Below are positions 17,646 through 26,624 of a DNA stretch of 64,000 bases, in pieces. This stretch comes from Flammeovirgaceae bacterium UBA2371 (GTDB lineage: Bacteria; Bacteroidota; Bacteroidia; Cytophagales; Cyclobacteriaceae). How positions within the stretch are numbered: position 1 is the stretch's first letter; every line of letters starts with the position of its first letter. The DNA lies in NCBI GenBank assembly GCA_002345965.1, contig DDTF01000038.1:34845-98844 (forward strand), given 5' to 3'. The notes under the pieces were generated by a model. That model was not told where the DNA came from and did not search any database. It worked only from the letters and a program-made list of their open reading frames with translations. The position numbers were made by a program, and so were the translations under genes.

Positions 17646-20453
17646 TTACTGCCCCATCATCACAAAGGCTCCCCAGTAATAGGGCTCTTTGTACTTTGCC
17701 ATTAATTGTAGCTGTGCTTGCTTAAATGCTTTCAATTTATTGTTGCTCTTTACCCAATTGTTATAAAAGTTGGTCATCAAAAGCTGGGTAGCAGCATCAT
17801 CCACTTTCCATAAGCTCATAATAAGTGCATTGGCCCCTGCCACCTGAAAGGCACGTTGTAATCCATAAACCCCCTCTCCTGCCCTTACATCTCCCAAACC
17901 TGTTTCGCAGGCACTTAAAATAATCAAATCGGTGCCCTCGAGCGAAAGGTTCATTGCTTCATAGGCGGTTAGTACACCATTGTCATTACTTTGCAAATCA
18001 GGAATGGTATGGCCCATTAAAGTTTTAGATGCCCCCGCAAGCAGTAAACCCGAACGCAGCAAAGGATTGCTTTTGGCATTTTCCGCACTTACACCAGCTG
18101 CACTTTTATTTACATCAGCATCTGCGAGAAAATATCCATGTGTGGCAATGTGCATAAGTTGAGGCCCTTTCACCGATTTGAGGTTCTTTTCTGAAGCTTC
18201 TAATTCAGAAAGCGCACTTACCCTATACCCATTTGATTTTAGAATTTTCGAAACATTCTCTAGCTCTACTTTCGTTCCAGGTAAAGCTGCAACCGTGTTG
18301 CCTCCATAGTTGGGAAAGCCCAGTAAGAAGGCATCCTTCTTTAGTGCTGCTGGCTTTTTATTCTTTATTCCAATTAAATCCTTTGAATTACCCACCACCA
18401 CTAAATCATATCGGTTGATGATGTAATCTCCTTCTGGTTGTTTAAGTGTGCTAACATTAATCTGATTGTAAACACCATCAGGAGAAAAATAAATTGTTTT
18501 TTTTCCTGCAAGCAATGGATCAAATTTCCTCCAGTACTGATCATAAGAATATCCGTCTTCCGATTTTTGTTGAATTGAATTTTTATAATACTTTGAATAA
18601 CGTGTCTCTAATTGATTGCCATTTTCTAAAACTATCAACTTAGGAACGGTAGCTCCCTTGGTTGCTACCATTATTGCATACCTGGATTCATTGTTTAAAT
18701 CCCTGTCAAAACCCCTTAAGCGAATTACTTCAACCACAGCCTCATTGTCTGTGAGTAAGGACATCACTTGATCATACCTGATCATTTCTGCTGAGTAACC
18801 TGCAGAGAAGTCTTTTGACCTCTGCGACAGAGACCGTTCCATATTATTGGCATTGCTCTCCAGTGCACTCAAATTGATATTTTGTTTTTCCAATTCCTCC
18901 TTAGATAATGCATAATACCTTGCGAGGGTCTCCTTTTGAGCGATCCATGAAAGGTAGTCATCAATCAACCCTTTGTCGCCACTGGCAAGGATTGTCTGCT
19001 TTATCTTATTGGTAGCGCTTAATAGCAATGCTTTGGTAGCCATCTGGTAGTTAAACATATCCGTCAAAATAGAGGCATCACTACCGCTTGCTTCAATGGC
19101 ATAATTGAAGAAGCGTTGAAACCTTGGTTGCAAAACATCCCAATATTTAGTTTTCTCAGCCTCACTCATTGGCGGAAAATAATGATTGATGAAGTCTACT
19201 GATTTCCCCATAGCTTCTTCATAGAAAGGTTTGGCCTTGGCCAAATCATTTTTCTTCCAATAAAGAATTCCAAGGTCCTCCACAGATTTCACATACTCAG
19301 GATGGTTGGCAGAAAGCACAGCGAGATTTATGTCTCTGGCTCGCACTAGCGCCTTCTCCGCATCATCAAATCGCGATTGCATGCGATAAAAATTACCTAA
19401 GTCATTCAAAGCTTTGGCGTAGGAGGCGTTGTTCTCCGTAAATTTCTTCTTGTACACATCCACTGCTTTCAGAAACAACTCCTCTACTTGATCCATTTTT
19501 CCCATTTGTATGTACAGCAAGCCCATTTGATTGAGCAGGCTGGCATATTCAGGGTTATTTTTCTGAAATCGATTTTCAAAAATCTTTTTGATTTCCAAAA
19601 AAGTAGCTTCCGCTTTGGAGAGGTCTCCAGACAATTGATACAGCGTTGCCAGATTTAGCTGAAATCTTCTATTGTCAAAAGACTTTTTCCCTTCCAGCGC
19701 TTTTTTTGGCGCTGCATCTGAAGAGGAAATGGAGGCCTTCATCAATTGCACCGCCTGGTCGTACCTGCCCAACTCCTGGTAAAGCATAGCCTTGTTATTA
19801 AGGACGATGGCAGTTTGCATTGAAGCTTCTCCAAAAATTCCGTTGCACATTTCTAATGCCTCATCAAATTTCTTCTCGGCCTCATTGTATTTGCCTAATT
19901 GTTGCTCCAGCTTGGCCAAACTATTCAAGTTGGCAGCATAAGCAGCACTGCTTTTACCCTGAGTTTTTTCACTTCGGGCTAAGGCATCTTCTATATATTG
20001 TTTCGATTCATCCATCCGTCCTTGCACCAGGTACACCAAGCCAATATTAGACAAGCACCGCAAATAGCTGATGTCATCAGTTAAATTGCTTTCTTCCATA
20101 TAGCTTTTGGCTTGAATAAAAGAAGCCTCCGCCAATTTGTACCATCTGGCATTATAAAAAGTAATGGCAAGCTCTAATGTATCACGCGCAATTTCAGCGG
20201 TAGTCTTGTCAGAACGCTCTTTTAAATTATACAGCCCTCTGGCCAGCCCCTCTCCCTTTTGTTCCACGTCATAAAAGCCGGCATTTTCGTTGACAGAAAT
20301 AGCAAACTGGAAATCAATCAACTCAAGCTCCGCTTTCTTCTTTGCTCCGGAATCTCCCAATCCTTTAATGAGTGATTTGGTCCAATCATCTTGACCATAG
20401 GCTGAAAAACAAAAAATACCAGCCAGAATTGTAAGCGTGATTCTTATGTTCAT
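17646..20453 (-). CDS. TPR-CHAT domain protein (caspase-like peptidase)
   Basis: About 935 residues from the ATG at 20453. An upstream in-frame start at 20498 would put 15 residues before the signal peptide MNIRITLTILAGIFCFSAYGQ, so the later ATG is chosen. Residues ~100-430 contain about eight TPRs of the kinesin-light-chain type (YAANLNSLAKLEQQLGKYNEAE, YASLLNQMGLLYIQMGKMDQ). The C-terminal CHAT domain has the dyad His772 (HIATHGYF) and Cys849 (ILSACETGLG), followed by GVYGLQRAFQVAGANALI and SLWKVDDAAT, all canonical. CHAT proteases cleave protein partners recognised through their TPRs. The signal peptide places this one in the periplasm or at the surface, unlike cytoplasmic defence CHAT proteins. 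No gasdermin or effector neighbour is seen. Confidence 0.9.
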   Translation of the reverse strand: MNIRITLTILAGIFCFSAYGQDDWTKSLIKGLGDSGAKKKAELELIDFQFAISVNENAGFYDVEQKGEGLARGLYNLKERSDKTTAEIARDTLELAITFYNARWYKLAEASFIQAKSYMEESNLTDDISYLRCLSNIGLVYLVQGRMDESKQYIEDALARSEKTQGKSSAAYAANLNSLAKLEQQLGKYNEAEKKFDEALEMCNGIFGEASMQTAIVLNNKAMLYQELGRYDQAVQLMKASISSSDAAPKKALEGKKSFDNRRFQLNLATLYQLSGDLSKAEATFLEIKKIFENRFQKNNPEYASLLNQMGLLYIQMGKMDQVEELFLKAVDVYKKKFTENNASYAKALNDLGNFYRMQSRFDDAEKALVRARDINLAVLSANHPEYVKSVEDLGILYWKKNDLAKAKPFYEEAMGKSVDFINHYFPPMSEAEKTKYWDVLQPRFQRFFNYAIEASGSDASILTDMFNYQMATKALLLSATNKIKQTILASGDKGLIDDYLSWIAQKETLARYYALSKEELEKQNINLSALESNANNMERSLSQRSKDFSAGYSAEMIRYDQVMSLLTDNEAVVEVIRLRGFDRDLNNESRYAIMVATKGATVPKLIVLENGNQLETRYSKYYKNSIQQKSEDGYSYDQYWRKFDPLLAGKKTIYFSPDGVYNQINVSTLKQPEGDYIINRYDLVVVGNSKDLIGIKNKKPAALKKDAFLLGFPNYGGNTVAALPGTKVELENVSKILKSNGYRVSALSELEASEKNLKSVKGPQLMHIATHGYFLADADVNKSAAGVSAENAKSNPLLRSGLLLAGASKTLMGHTIPDLQSNDNGVLTAYEAMNLSLEGTDLIILSACETGLGDVRAGEGVYGLQRAFQVAGANALIMSLWKVDDAATQLLMTNFYNNWVKSNNKLKAFKQAQLQLMAKYKEPYYWGAFVMMGQ

Positions 20454-20559
20454 AAATTTCAATAGAATGTTTCTGAGCCGAATCAATAATTGATCCATAT
20501 TAATTAAGTCAGAACGATCCGTTCAATAAAGATTCTTATTAATATCCCTTAAATTTCCA

Positions 20560-20567
20560 CAAAATTA
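20560..20567 (-). promoter_or_regulatory. Candidate -7 box for the CHAT gene
   Basis: TAATTTTG on the minus strand, an exact TAnnTTTG match, leaving a leader of roughly 100 bases before the ATG at 20453. It lies directly before the divergent rsmB start. Confidence 0.35.
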
Positions 20568-20568
20568 A

Positions 20569-21759
20569 GTGAAAGTGAAACTATACCGAAATCTGGCAGA
20601 CGCAGTAATAAATACTCTTCAAATTATCTTTGAAGAAAACCGGTATGCCGATAAGGTAATTGAAAAAACGCTGAAGCAAAACCCCAAATGGGGTGCCCGC
20701 GACAGGCGTTTTATTGCAGAAACAACGTATGATATTGTTCGGTGGTTTCGTTTTTTAAAGAAAGTTTCCGGTGCCGATGATCATGACTACTGGCGCCTGC
20801 TGGGTGCATGGCTGATTTGGAAAAAGATAGAAATACCTGACTGGGGGCCATTTAATGATCTTAGCACAAAAACTATTAGCGAAAATCTTTTAAAGGAATA
20901 TCCATTACCCATACAAGAGTCCATTCCTGATTGGTTACATGATTTGGGAAGTCAAGAGTTGCCTTTGCGATGGAGCAATGAAATAAAAAGTTTGAATCAG
21001 GAAGCCTCCGTAGTGTTAAGAGTAAACACACTTAAGGCCGACAAAAATACTATCCGGCAACAGCTACAAGAAGAAGGTATTGAAACCATCCCTGATCCAA
21101 AATTTACCTCAGCACTTTTGCTGGCTAAAAGAATGAATGTATTTGGGAGCAAAGCCTTTAAGTCAGGTTTGTTTGAAGTACAGGATGCCGGCTCTCAATT
21201 GATTGCTCCTTTCTTAAGAGCCGAACCAGGTATGCGGGTAATTGATGCCTGTGCAGGAGCAGGAGGAAAAACACTTCACCTTGCGTCTTTGATGGAAAAT
21301 AAGGGACGTATCGTTGCCATGGACACTGAAGCGTGGAAACTGGAGGAGTTAAAAAAACGAGCAAGAAGAGCCGGTGCAAATAATATTGAAACCAAAGTGA
21401 TAGAAAATTCTAAAAGCATCAAGCGGCTAGCGAACTCTGCAGACCGTTTACTCCTGGATGTACCTTGCTCCGGATTAGGGGTGCTGAAAAGAAATCCAGA
21501 TGCCAAGTGGAAGTTATCCATGGACTATATTTTAAAGGTGAAGGAGCTGCAGCAAAAAATTCTATCTGAGTACTCTATCATGATAAAACCAGGAGGCATG
21601 TTGGTTTACTCAACCTGCAGCATACTCCCCTCAGAAAACGAAAAGCAAGTACATCAATTTCTAAATTCGAACGAAGGCTTTGAATTGGTAGATGAAAAGC
21701 ATAGCTGGCCCTCTGAAGGCTTTGATGGATTTTACATGGCCCTGTTAAGAAAGAAATAG
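20569..21759 (+). CDS. RsmB/NOP family class I rRNA (cytosine-C5) methyltransferase
   Basis: 396 residues, GTG start at 20569. Probably methylates a cytosine in 16S rRNA (RsmB/Sun-like) using SAM. Present are motif I DACAGAGGKTLHLA, motif IV LLLDVPCSGLG with Cys300, and motif VI VYSTCSILPSENEKQV with Cys350, the catalytic pair of m5C methyltransferases. The N-terminal ~130 residues resemble the NusB-like RNA-binding domain of RsmB. The exact target position is not proven. Next gene plsC starts 54 bases downstream with its own -7-like box. Confidence 0.9.
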   Translation: MKVKLYRNLADAVINTLQIIFEENRYADKVIEKTLKQNPKWGARDRRFIAETTYDIVRWFRFLKKVSGADDHDYWRLLGAWLIWKKIEIPDWGPFNDLSTKTISENLLKEYPLPIQESIPDWLHDLGSQELPLRWSNEIKSLNQEASVVLRVNTLKADKNTIRQQLQEEGIETIPDPKFTSALLLAKRMNVFGSKAFKSGLFEVQDAGSQLIAPFLRAEPGMRVIDACAGAGGKTLHLASLMENKGRIVAMDTEAWKLEELKKRARRAGANNIETKVIENSKSIKRLANSADRLLLDVPCSGLGVLKRNPDAKWKLSMDYILKVKELQQKILSEYSIMIKPGGMLVYSTCSILPSENEKQVHQFLNSNEGFELVDEKHSWPSEGFDGFYMALLRKK

Positions 21760-21767
21760 TAGTTTTG
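21760..21767 (+). promoter_or_regulatory. Candidate -7 box for the plsC-like gene
   Basis: TAGTTTTG begins on the base right after the rsmB stop codon and lies 46 bases before the acyltransferase start; exact TAnnTTTG match, -33 not evident. Confidence 0.4.
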
Positions 21768-21813
21768 TCGCTAATAGTCAGTTAGCAAAAATTAAGTTAC
21801 AAATCTCAAGCAC

Positions 21814-22551
21814 TTGAAGTCTATCCGTGGCATTTTTCTAAAGTTTTATCTGGTTTGGGTACTGCTTGTTTTCACAGTGTTCATGATCCTTTATCTGCCT
21901 GGCATACTCATTCCATTCATTTTTGGCGACAAGGCAGCCGCCATTGGCTTTAAATTTTTGAAGTTATGGTCATGGACTTTCAGCAAGCTTAATTTTATTC
22001 CATACCAGATTAGCGGACTCGAGCATGTTGACAAAAGTAAATCCTACATCTACGTTAGCAATCACACCTCTTACCTGGACATCCCGGGGATCACGCTAAC
22101 CATTCCAACTCAGTTTAGGCCTCTGGCCAAAAAAGAATTAAAAAGAATCCCGGTTTTTGGCTGGATCGCCCAGTCTGCCTGTATTATCGTTGACAGATCA
22201 AGCAATGAAAGCAGGCGCAAAAGCATGGAACACCTCAAGGATATTTTAGCAATGGGGATTTCAATTCTCATCTTTCCAGAAGGAACACAAAACAGATCTC
22301 AAAATCGTCTACAACCATTTTATGATGGCGCGTTCAGAATTGCCATTGAAACACAACAACCCATTATACCAATTGTAGTATTGAATGCAGGAAAACTAAT
22401 GCCTCCCAGCAAATTCCATATTGAACCTGGGGCCATCAAGGTGATAGTAGGAAAAGAAATTGCTACTGCTCAGTTCAGCCTAAAAGAAACAGGTGTACTA
22501 AAACAGAAAGTCCGTGATGTAATGGATGAAATGATTTTGGCAAACCAGTAA
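21814..22551 (+). CDS. 1-acyl-sn-glycerol-3-phosphate acyltransferase (PlsC family)
   Basis: 245 residues with a TTG start; no better in-frame ATG precedes the first membrane helix. Catalyses acyl transfer to lysophosphatidic acid at the inner membrane. N-terminal hydrophobic segment ~9-37; catalytic motif NHTSYLD (NHx4D), then FRPLAKKELKRIPVFGW, FPEGTQNRSQ (motif III) and PIIPIVVLN (motif IV), all intact. Compared with the truncated paralogue at the window start it has the canonical FPEGT. It is followed 11 bases later by an uncharacterised membrane protein. Confidence 0.92.
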   Translation: MKSIRGIFLKFYLVWVLLVFTVFMILYLPGILIPFIFGDKAAAIGFKFLKLWSWTFSKLNFIPYQISGLEHVDKSKSYIYVSNHTSYLDIPGITLTIPTQFRPLAKKELKRIPVFGWIAQSACIIVDRSSNESRRKSMEHLKDILAMGISILIFPEGTQNRSQNRLQPFYDGAFRIAIETQQPIIPIVVLNAGKLMPPSKFHIEPGAIKVIVGKEIATAQFSLKETGVLKQKVRDVMDEMILANQ

Positions 22552-22562
22552 CCTAAAACAAA

Positions 22563-23069
22563 ATGCCCAGGAAAATTAAATCTAAAGAGTACTTCAGAAA
22601 CCTCAACCTGATTTACTTTGCCCAACTTATTGCTATCACTGCATTGGCAGCTATTGCTTACTTTCTGATTGATCAGGGTAATCTTGGCCCTGCAAACAAT
22701 GATCTGGCCTTGTCTTTTCAAAAAGCGATCATGGTATTGATCCCACTTAGTTTAGTGACTGGTTACATTCTTTTTCGCGTGTTCTTGAGGGGGGTGCGTC
22801 CGGAGATGCCATTGGTTTACAAAATGAAAAGATATTTCACCGCCAACCTAATTCGTTCAGCATTTTTAGAAATCCCGGGTCTATTTGTGTCTGTCGCGGC
22901 CATGATTACAGCGCACAACCTCTTTTTAGTAATTGTGCCACTAATACTCATCCTATTTATACTTTTCAGGCCAACCAAATCCGTCATTGGTCAGGAATTG
23001 AACCTAAGCATGGAAGAAAGAGCTAAATTGAATGATCCAGAGGCCATCATCTCTGAGTCACTTGAATAA
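22563..23069 (+). CDS. Uncharacterised four-TM membrane protein
   Basis: 168 residues. Hydrophobic segments lie near residues 15-37, 55-76, 100-118 and 119-138. The C-terminal cytoplasmic-looking tail (RPTKSVIGQELNLSMEERA and an acidic end) is the most distinctive part. I do not recognise a named domain. It follows the plsC-like gene by 11 bases, so a role in envelope lipid metabolism is possible but unproven. Confidence 0.65.
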   Translation: MPRKIKSKEYFRNLNLIYFAQLIAITALAAIAYFLIDQGNLGPANNDLALSFQKAIMVLIPLSLVTGYILFRVFLRGVRPEMPLVYKMKRYFTANLIRSAFLEIPGLFVSVAAMITAHNLFLVIVPLILILFILFRPTKSVIGQELNLSMEERAKLNDPEAIISESLE

Positions 23070-23135
23070 ATACATGCGCTTTTTTTTCAATACGCGTTAT
23101 TCATTAGTTTTCACCTAAAGTCAATCTATTAGAGA

Positions 23136-23510
23136 GTGAAAGCTGCATTATTGGTTTTTTTAGGGGGTGGTCTGGGTAGCGTATTCCGGTATTCTATCAA
23201 CAAATGGGTAGCCACGTTACACACGCATTATTTTCCTTTCGGAACCTTACTGGCCAATGTGCTTGCCTGTTTGATACTCGGTGTCTTACTTGGGCTGGCT
23301 GACTCCCGTCAGCTACTGTCACCTGGAGCCAAAATCTTTTGGATTATCGGGTTTTGTGGTGGATTCAGCACCTTTTCAAGCTTCAGTGGAGAGGCGTTAT
23401 CGATGATCCAAAGTGGATTCACAACTGCCACCCTGCTTTATATTGGCCTAAGTCTATTTCTTTGCCTGGGAGCCACTTTTGGGGGTATTTACCTGGGGCA
23501 AAGTACTTAA
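23136..23510 (+). CDS. crcB: Fluoride exporter CrcB/Fluc
   Basis: 124 residues, GTG start, four predicted membrane helices: the standard Fluc subunit, which forms a dual-topology dimeric fluoride channel. Signatures: GGGLGSVFRYSINKW near the N-terminus, FPFGTLLANVLACLILG with the pore Asn, and GFCGGFSTFSSFSGEAL, the conserved Phe-box/Na-binding region. I see no fluoride riboswitch consensus in the 66-base gap upstream. Confidence 0.95.
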   Translation: MKAALLVFLGGGLGSVFRYSINKWVATLHTHYFPFGTLLANVLACLILGVLLGLADSRQLLSPGAKIFWIIGFCGGFSTFSSFSGEALSMIQSGFTTATLLYIGLSLFLCLGATFGGIYLGQST

Positions 23511-23619
23511 ACACCCCTCTCTCTTCATTTCTCGCGGAATTTTTACCCATAACGAGTAAATCTTACACCTTATGTGAATATTTAACAAAATGTCGTAAGT
23601 TGCTTAGCTATAACAAGTT

Positions 23620-24087
23620 ATGAGATCAATTTTTTTCGCATGGTTGGCTGTGATCTCTCCCTGGTTCGTTTACGCCCAGTTGGACACACCCAGTGTGCCC
23701 AACTCTGTAGGGTTTGAGCTACTCATGGGAAATTCCTCAATGACAATTTCAATTGGAGAACCAATGATAACCACCCTAACGTCCGGATCAGCTGTAATTA
23801 CACAGGGCTTTCTGCAGCCCATTGACAAAACGCCCTGTAAAGGTGTGGAATTTACCTACTATCCAAATCCTGCCAGGGAATACCTAATCGTGGAACCAAA
23901 AGGTTGTGATGATCAAATTGAGTCAGTCCAGATTATTGATCTGTGGGGCAGAACGATGGACACCCTATCGCCTAAGGAAGATAATAGGGTACCATTGCGC
24001 GATTTAAGTCAGGGGATGTATGTGTTCAAGGTACTCCTGAAAGGTGGAACTACCGGAAGTTTTAGTGCCATTAAAGTTTCAAACTAA
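23620..24087 (+). CDS. Secreted protein with T9SS type A sorting domain
   Basis: 155 residues. A signal peptide (RSIFFAWLAVISPWFVYAQ) is followed by a short module GFELLMGNSSMTISIGEP and ITQGFLQP, common at the start of Bacteroidota surface proteins. The last ~75 residues are a type A C-terminal domain: YYPNPAREYLIVEP, IIDLWGRTMDTL, and GMYVFKVLLKGGT...IKVSN. That domain targets the protein through the type IX secretion system to the surface, where it is usually cleaved and lipid-attached. The mature part is very small, so the protein may act as an anchor or adaptor. The next gene starts 3 bases later and is presumably co-expressed. Confidence 0.85.
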   Translation: MRSIFFAWLAVISPWFVYAQLDTPSVPNSVGFELLMGNSSMTISIGEPMITTLTSGSAVITQGFLQPIDKTPCKGVEFTYYPNPAREYLIVEPKGCDDQIESVQIIDLWGRTMDTLSPKEDNRVPLRDLSQGMYVFKVLLKGGTTGSFSAIKVSN

Positions 24088-24090
24088 CCC

Positions 24091-25929
24091 ATGAGAATTG
24101 TTTTTATACTTTGTCTGGCTTTACTCTTCTCATTGAGCGAAAATGCTTTCTCCCAAGCACCTCAAGGTATAAATTATCAGGGGGTTGCCAGGGACTTGCA
24201 AGGACAGCCGCTTGTATCCAAAGAAATAGCTATTCGCATTAGCATATTAAAGGGATCGGCCAACGGAGACCTTGAATACGATGAAATACATGAAGTAAAA
24301 ACCAATTCATTCGGTTTGTTTACCCTGGTGATTGGAGAAGGTAATCCCGGAACAAGTTCATTCAATTTTATTGGCTGGACACAGGGAAAGAAATGGTTGC
24401 AGATTGAACTTGACGAAAATGGAGGGCGCAATTTCAAACTGATGGGAAGTCAGCAGTTGATGAGCGTACCCTATGCCCTGTATGCCGAAAGAGCCGGCAA
24501 TGGTTATCAGGCAGGGCAAGGGATTAGCATTAACAACAACATGATCAGTAACCTTGGTGATGGGGATACAGACCCCAGCAATGAATTGATCAATTCAGTT
24601 ACTTTAGGAGCCGACAATCGTTTGCGCATAACAGATGCAGGTGGAACGAAAGAAGCTGACCTAAGTGGACTGGTGGGTGCAGCCCAAAATTTAACCAGTG
24701 TGCTGGCGCAGGGTAATAATGCAGGCAATACTGCCATTATCAATCTGGGTGCACCTGTAGGAGCATCAGACGCTGCTACAAAGGCATATGTTGATGCACA
24801 TACCGATGGTGATGGCAGCCCCACCAATGAAATTCAAAATCTATCCCAAGTAATTGCTCAAAGTGGCGATGCTGGTGGGGCGAAAATTTTTAACCTGGGT
24901 GCGCCAACCGCCAATGCAGATGCAGCCACCAAACTTTATGTAGATAACCTGAATGCAGCTGATGGCGACAAAAGCGCTACCAATGAAATTCAAACGCTTA
25001 GCAAAACTGCAAGCTCTATTTCTTTAAGTCTGGGAGGTGGCGCTGTTACTTTGAATGACGATAGCCCAACCAACGAATTACAAAATATCTCAACACAAAC
25101 CGTGGATGCCAATACGAGAAGCCTCAGCTTGACTTCAGGCAACACCATCAATGTAGATGTAAGAGACGCAGATGCGAGCGCTGTCAACGAAGCGCAGATA
25201 TTAAGCAAAGTGGGTTCAACAATAACCCTATCAGACATACTTGGTACTGGAGGTGGTGCTGTCGTGCTCAATGACGATAGCAATACCAACGAAGCACAAT
25301 CCATTAATAAGATTGGAAACACAGTAACACTCACAGCAGTAGGTGCTACTGGGGGTGGATCTTTCACCGTGGATGATGCCGATGCTGACCCTGCCAATGA
25401 ATTGCAAAATCTAAATCAGGTATTGACAAGGGGAAATAGTGCAGGAGGTATTACCATTTCCAACCTCCCCACTCCCTCTGCCGCTCAGGATGCCACCACA
25501 AAAGCTTATGTAGACGCTGCTGATGCTGCGTTGTCTGCAAGAATTTCAACCACCTATTCCTTTAAGGCCGCTTTTGACTACCAAAACCTTTCGGGAGCCG
25601 TTGTTAACAATCAACCAATGCCATTCACAGATGATTTTGATGACTTTAATATCATAGGTACAAACACTTTTACGGCTACCGAAAGTGGAATCTATATGTT
25701 TTTCGTTGAAGGTTTTTACAACACAGCAACTGCAGGAGGTTCTCTTAGTTTACTTTACAACAGCATCAAATATCCTATTACAATTGTGCTTCCATTTGGA
25801 GCCACTCAACCGAGATTTTCGGGCACCTTCACCTTCAAGTTAACTGCAGGGCAAACGGTAAGTTTGGTGGGAGACAACATCCCCTTACTCGCTCAATTCA
25901 ACGGAAAATTCTTCGGATATAAATTATAA
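24091..25929 (+). CDS. Repetitive surface protein with tail-fibre-like repeats and C-terminal C1q-like domain
   Basis: 612 residues, signal peptide (MRIVFILCLALLFSLSENAFSQ). Residues ~25-135 form an N-terminal domain (APQGINYQGVARDLQGQPL, VPYALYAERAG) common in large Bacteroidota surface proteins. The middle contains repeats with NE(I/L/A)Q(N/S/T)L(S) cores and three DA(A/T)TKxYVD units at residues ~227, 277 and 467, a motif also seen in phage tail fibres and trimeric stalks. The last ~120 residues (AAFDYQNLSGAVVNNQ, FTATESGIYMFFVEGFY, FKLTAGQTVSLVG) resemble a trimeric C1q/TNF-like head. A trimeric stalk-and-head adhesin is inferred. Pairing with the T9SS-CTD protein 3 bases upstream suggests joint display. 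Confidence 0.8.
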   Translation: MRIVFILCLALLFSLSENAFSQAPQGINYQGVARDLQGQPLVSKEIAIRISILKGSANGDLEYDEIHEVKTNSFGLFTLVIGEGNPGTSSFNFIGWTQGKKWLQIELDENGGRNFKLMGSQQLMSVPYALYAERAGNGYQAGQGISINNNMISNLGDGDTDPSNELINSVTLGADNRLRITDAGGTKEADLSGLVGAAQNLTSVLAQGNNAGNTAIINLGAPVGASDAATKAYVDAHTDGDGSPTNEIQNLSQVIAQSGDAGGAKIFNLGAPTANADAATKLYVDNLNAADGDKSATNEIQTLSKTASSISLSLGGGAVTLNDDSPTNELQNISTQTVDANTRSLSLTSGNTINVDVRDADASAVNEAQILSKVGSTITLSDILGTGGGAVVLNDDSNTNEAQSINKIGNTVTLTAVGATGGGSFTVDDADADPANELQNLNQVLTRGNSAGGITISNLPTPSAAQDATTKAYVDAADAALSARISTTYSFKAAFDYQNLSGAVVNNQPMPFTDDFDDFNIIGTNTFTATESGIYMFFVEGFYNTATAGGSLSLLYNSIKYPITIVLPFGATQPRFSGTFTFKLTAGQTVSLVGDNIPLLAQFNGKFFGYKL

Positions 25930-25940
25930 ATGAAACGATC

Positions 25941-26576
25941 TCAGACAACAGGTACATATACTACCTGCTTGGTTTCAAAAAACTCTTCTTCAAAATAGTC
26001 TGACAACGAAAAAATGCTGTAGGGCTTCTTTAATTCGTTCATTTCCTCTTCAAGATCCCCTCCCTTCAGATAAAGAATTCCATTATCCAATTCATGGATT
26101 GAATCTTTTTTGATCTTTTTGTTTACCCAACCATAAAACTCACGCATGCGTGTCACAGCACGACTTACCACAAAATCATATTGCTTGTTCTTAATTTCTT
26201 CAGCCCTGATTTTCTCTCCCGTTACATTTTTAAGACCAAGTGATTTCGATACCTCATTCACTACCGTTATTTTTTTTCCTATTGAATCCACAAGATGAAA
26301 TTGCGCTTCGGGAAATAAAATGGCGAGCGGAATTCCCGGAAAACCTCCACCTGTACCCACATCCAAAACTGAGGCCGCGGGTCGAAATGACATTACCTTG
26401 GCAATCCCCAGCGAGTGCAATACGTGGTTGCAATACAAATTATCTACGTCCTTTCGGGAAATCACATTGATTTTATCGTTCCACTCCCGATACAACGAAG
26501 CGAGCCTCCCAAACTGCTCACTTTGAGCAGCCGTAAGGTCAGGGAAATATTTCAATATCAATGTTGACTCTTGCAA
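25941..26576 (-). CDS. rsmG: 16S rRNA (guanine(527)-N(7))-methyltransferase RsmG (GidB)
   Basis: 211 residues, the normal RsmG length. Methylates N7 of G527 in 16S rRNA with SAM. Motif I is VLDVGTGGGFPGIPLAILFP (residues ~70-89), the N-terminal YREWNDKINVISRKD and HVLHSLGIAK segments are diagnostic, and VVSRAVTRM lines the RNA site. Its loss in other bacteria gives low-level streptomycin resistance. It is divergent from the serine hydrolase gene; a -7-like box lies at 26607-26614. Confidence 0.95.
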   Translation of the reverse strand: MQESTLILKYFPDLTAAQSEQFGRLASLYREWNDKINVISRKDVDNLYCNHVLHSLGIAKVMSFRPAASVLDVGTGGGFPGIPLAILFPEAQFHLVDSIGKKITVVNEVSKSLGLKNVTGEKIRAEEIKNKQYDFVVSRAVTRMREFYGWVNKKIKKDSIHELDNGILYLKGGDLEEEMNELKKPYSIFSLSDYFEEEFFETKQVVYVPVV

Positions 26577-26606
26577 TCTGAGATAATTTGAGCGTTATTC
26601 AATTGC

Positions 26607-26614
26607 CAAAAATA
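26607..26614 (-). promoter_or_regulatory. Candidate -7 box for rsmG
   Basis: TATTTTTG on the minus strand, exact TAnnTTTG match, 30 bases upstream of the rsmG ATG. The putative -33 region would fall inside the divergent hydrolase coding start and has no clear TTTG. Confidence 0.4.
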
Positions 26615-26624
26615 GATTGAAGCC

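Noticed and set aside
17646..20453. TPR-CHAT gene as a phage-defence system
   Set aside because: It has an export signal and lacks an adjacent gasdermin, RAMP or other effector gene.
23070..23135. Possible fluoride riboswitch before crcB
   Set aside because: The gap is only 66 bases, contains no recognisable riboswitch core, and has only A/T-rich sequence.
24507..25397. Long antisense frames across the repetitive surface-protein gene
   Set aside because: They follow from the Ala/Thr/Asn-rich repeat composition of the plus-strand gene; no start context or family similarity.
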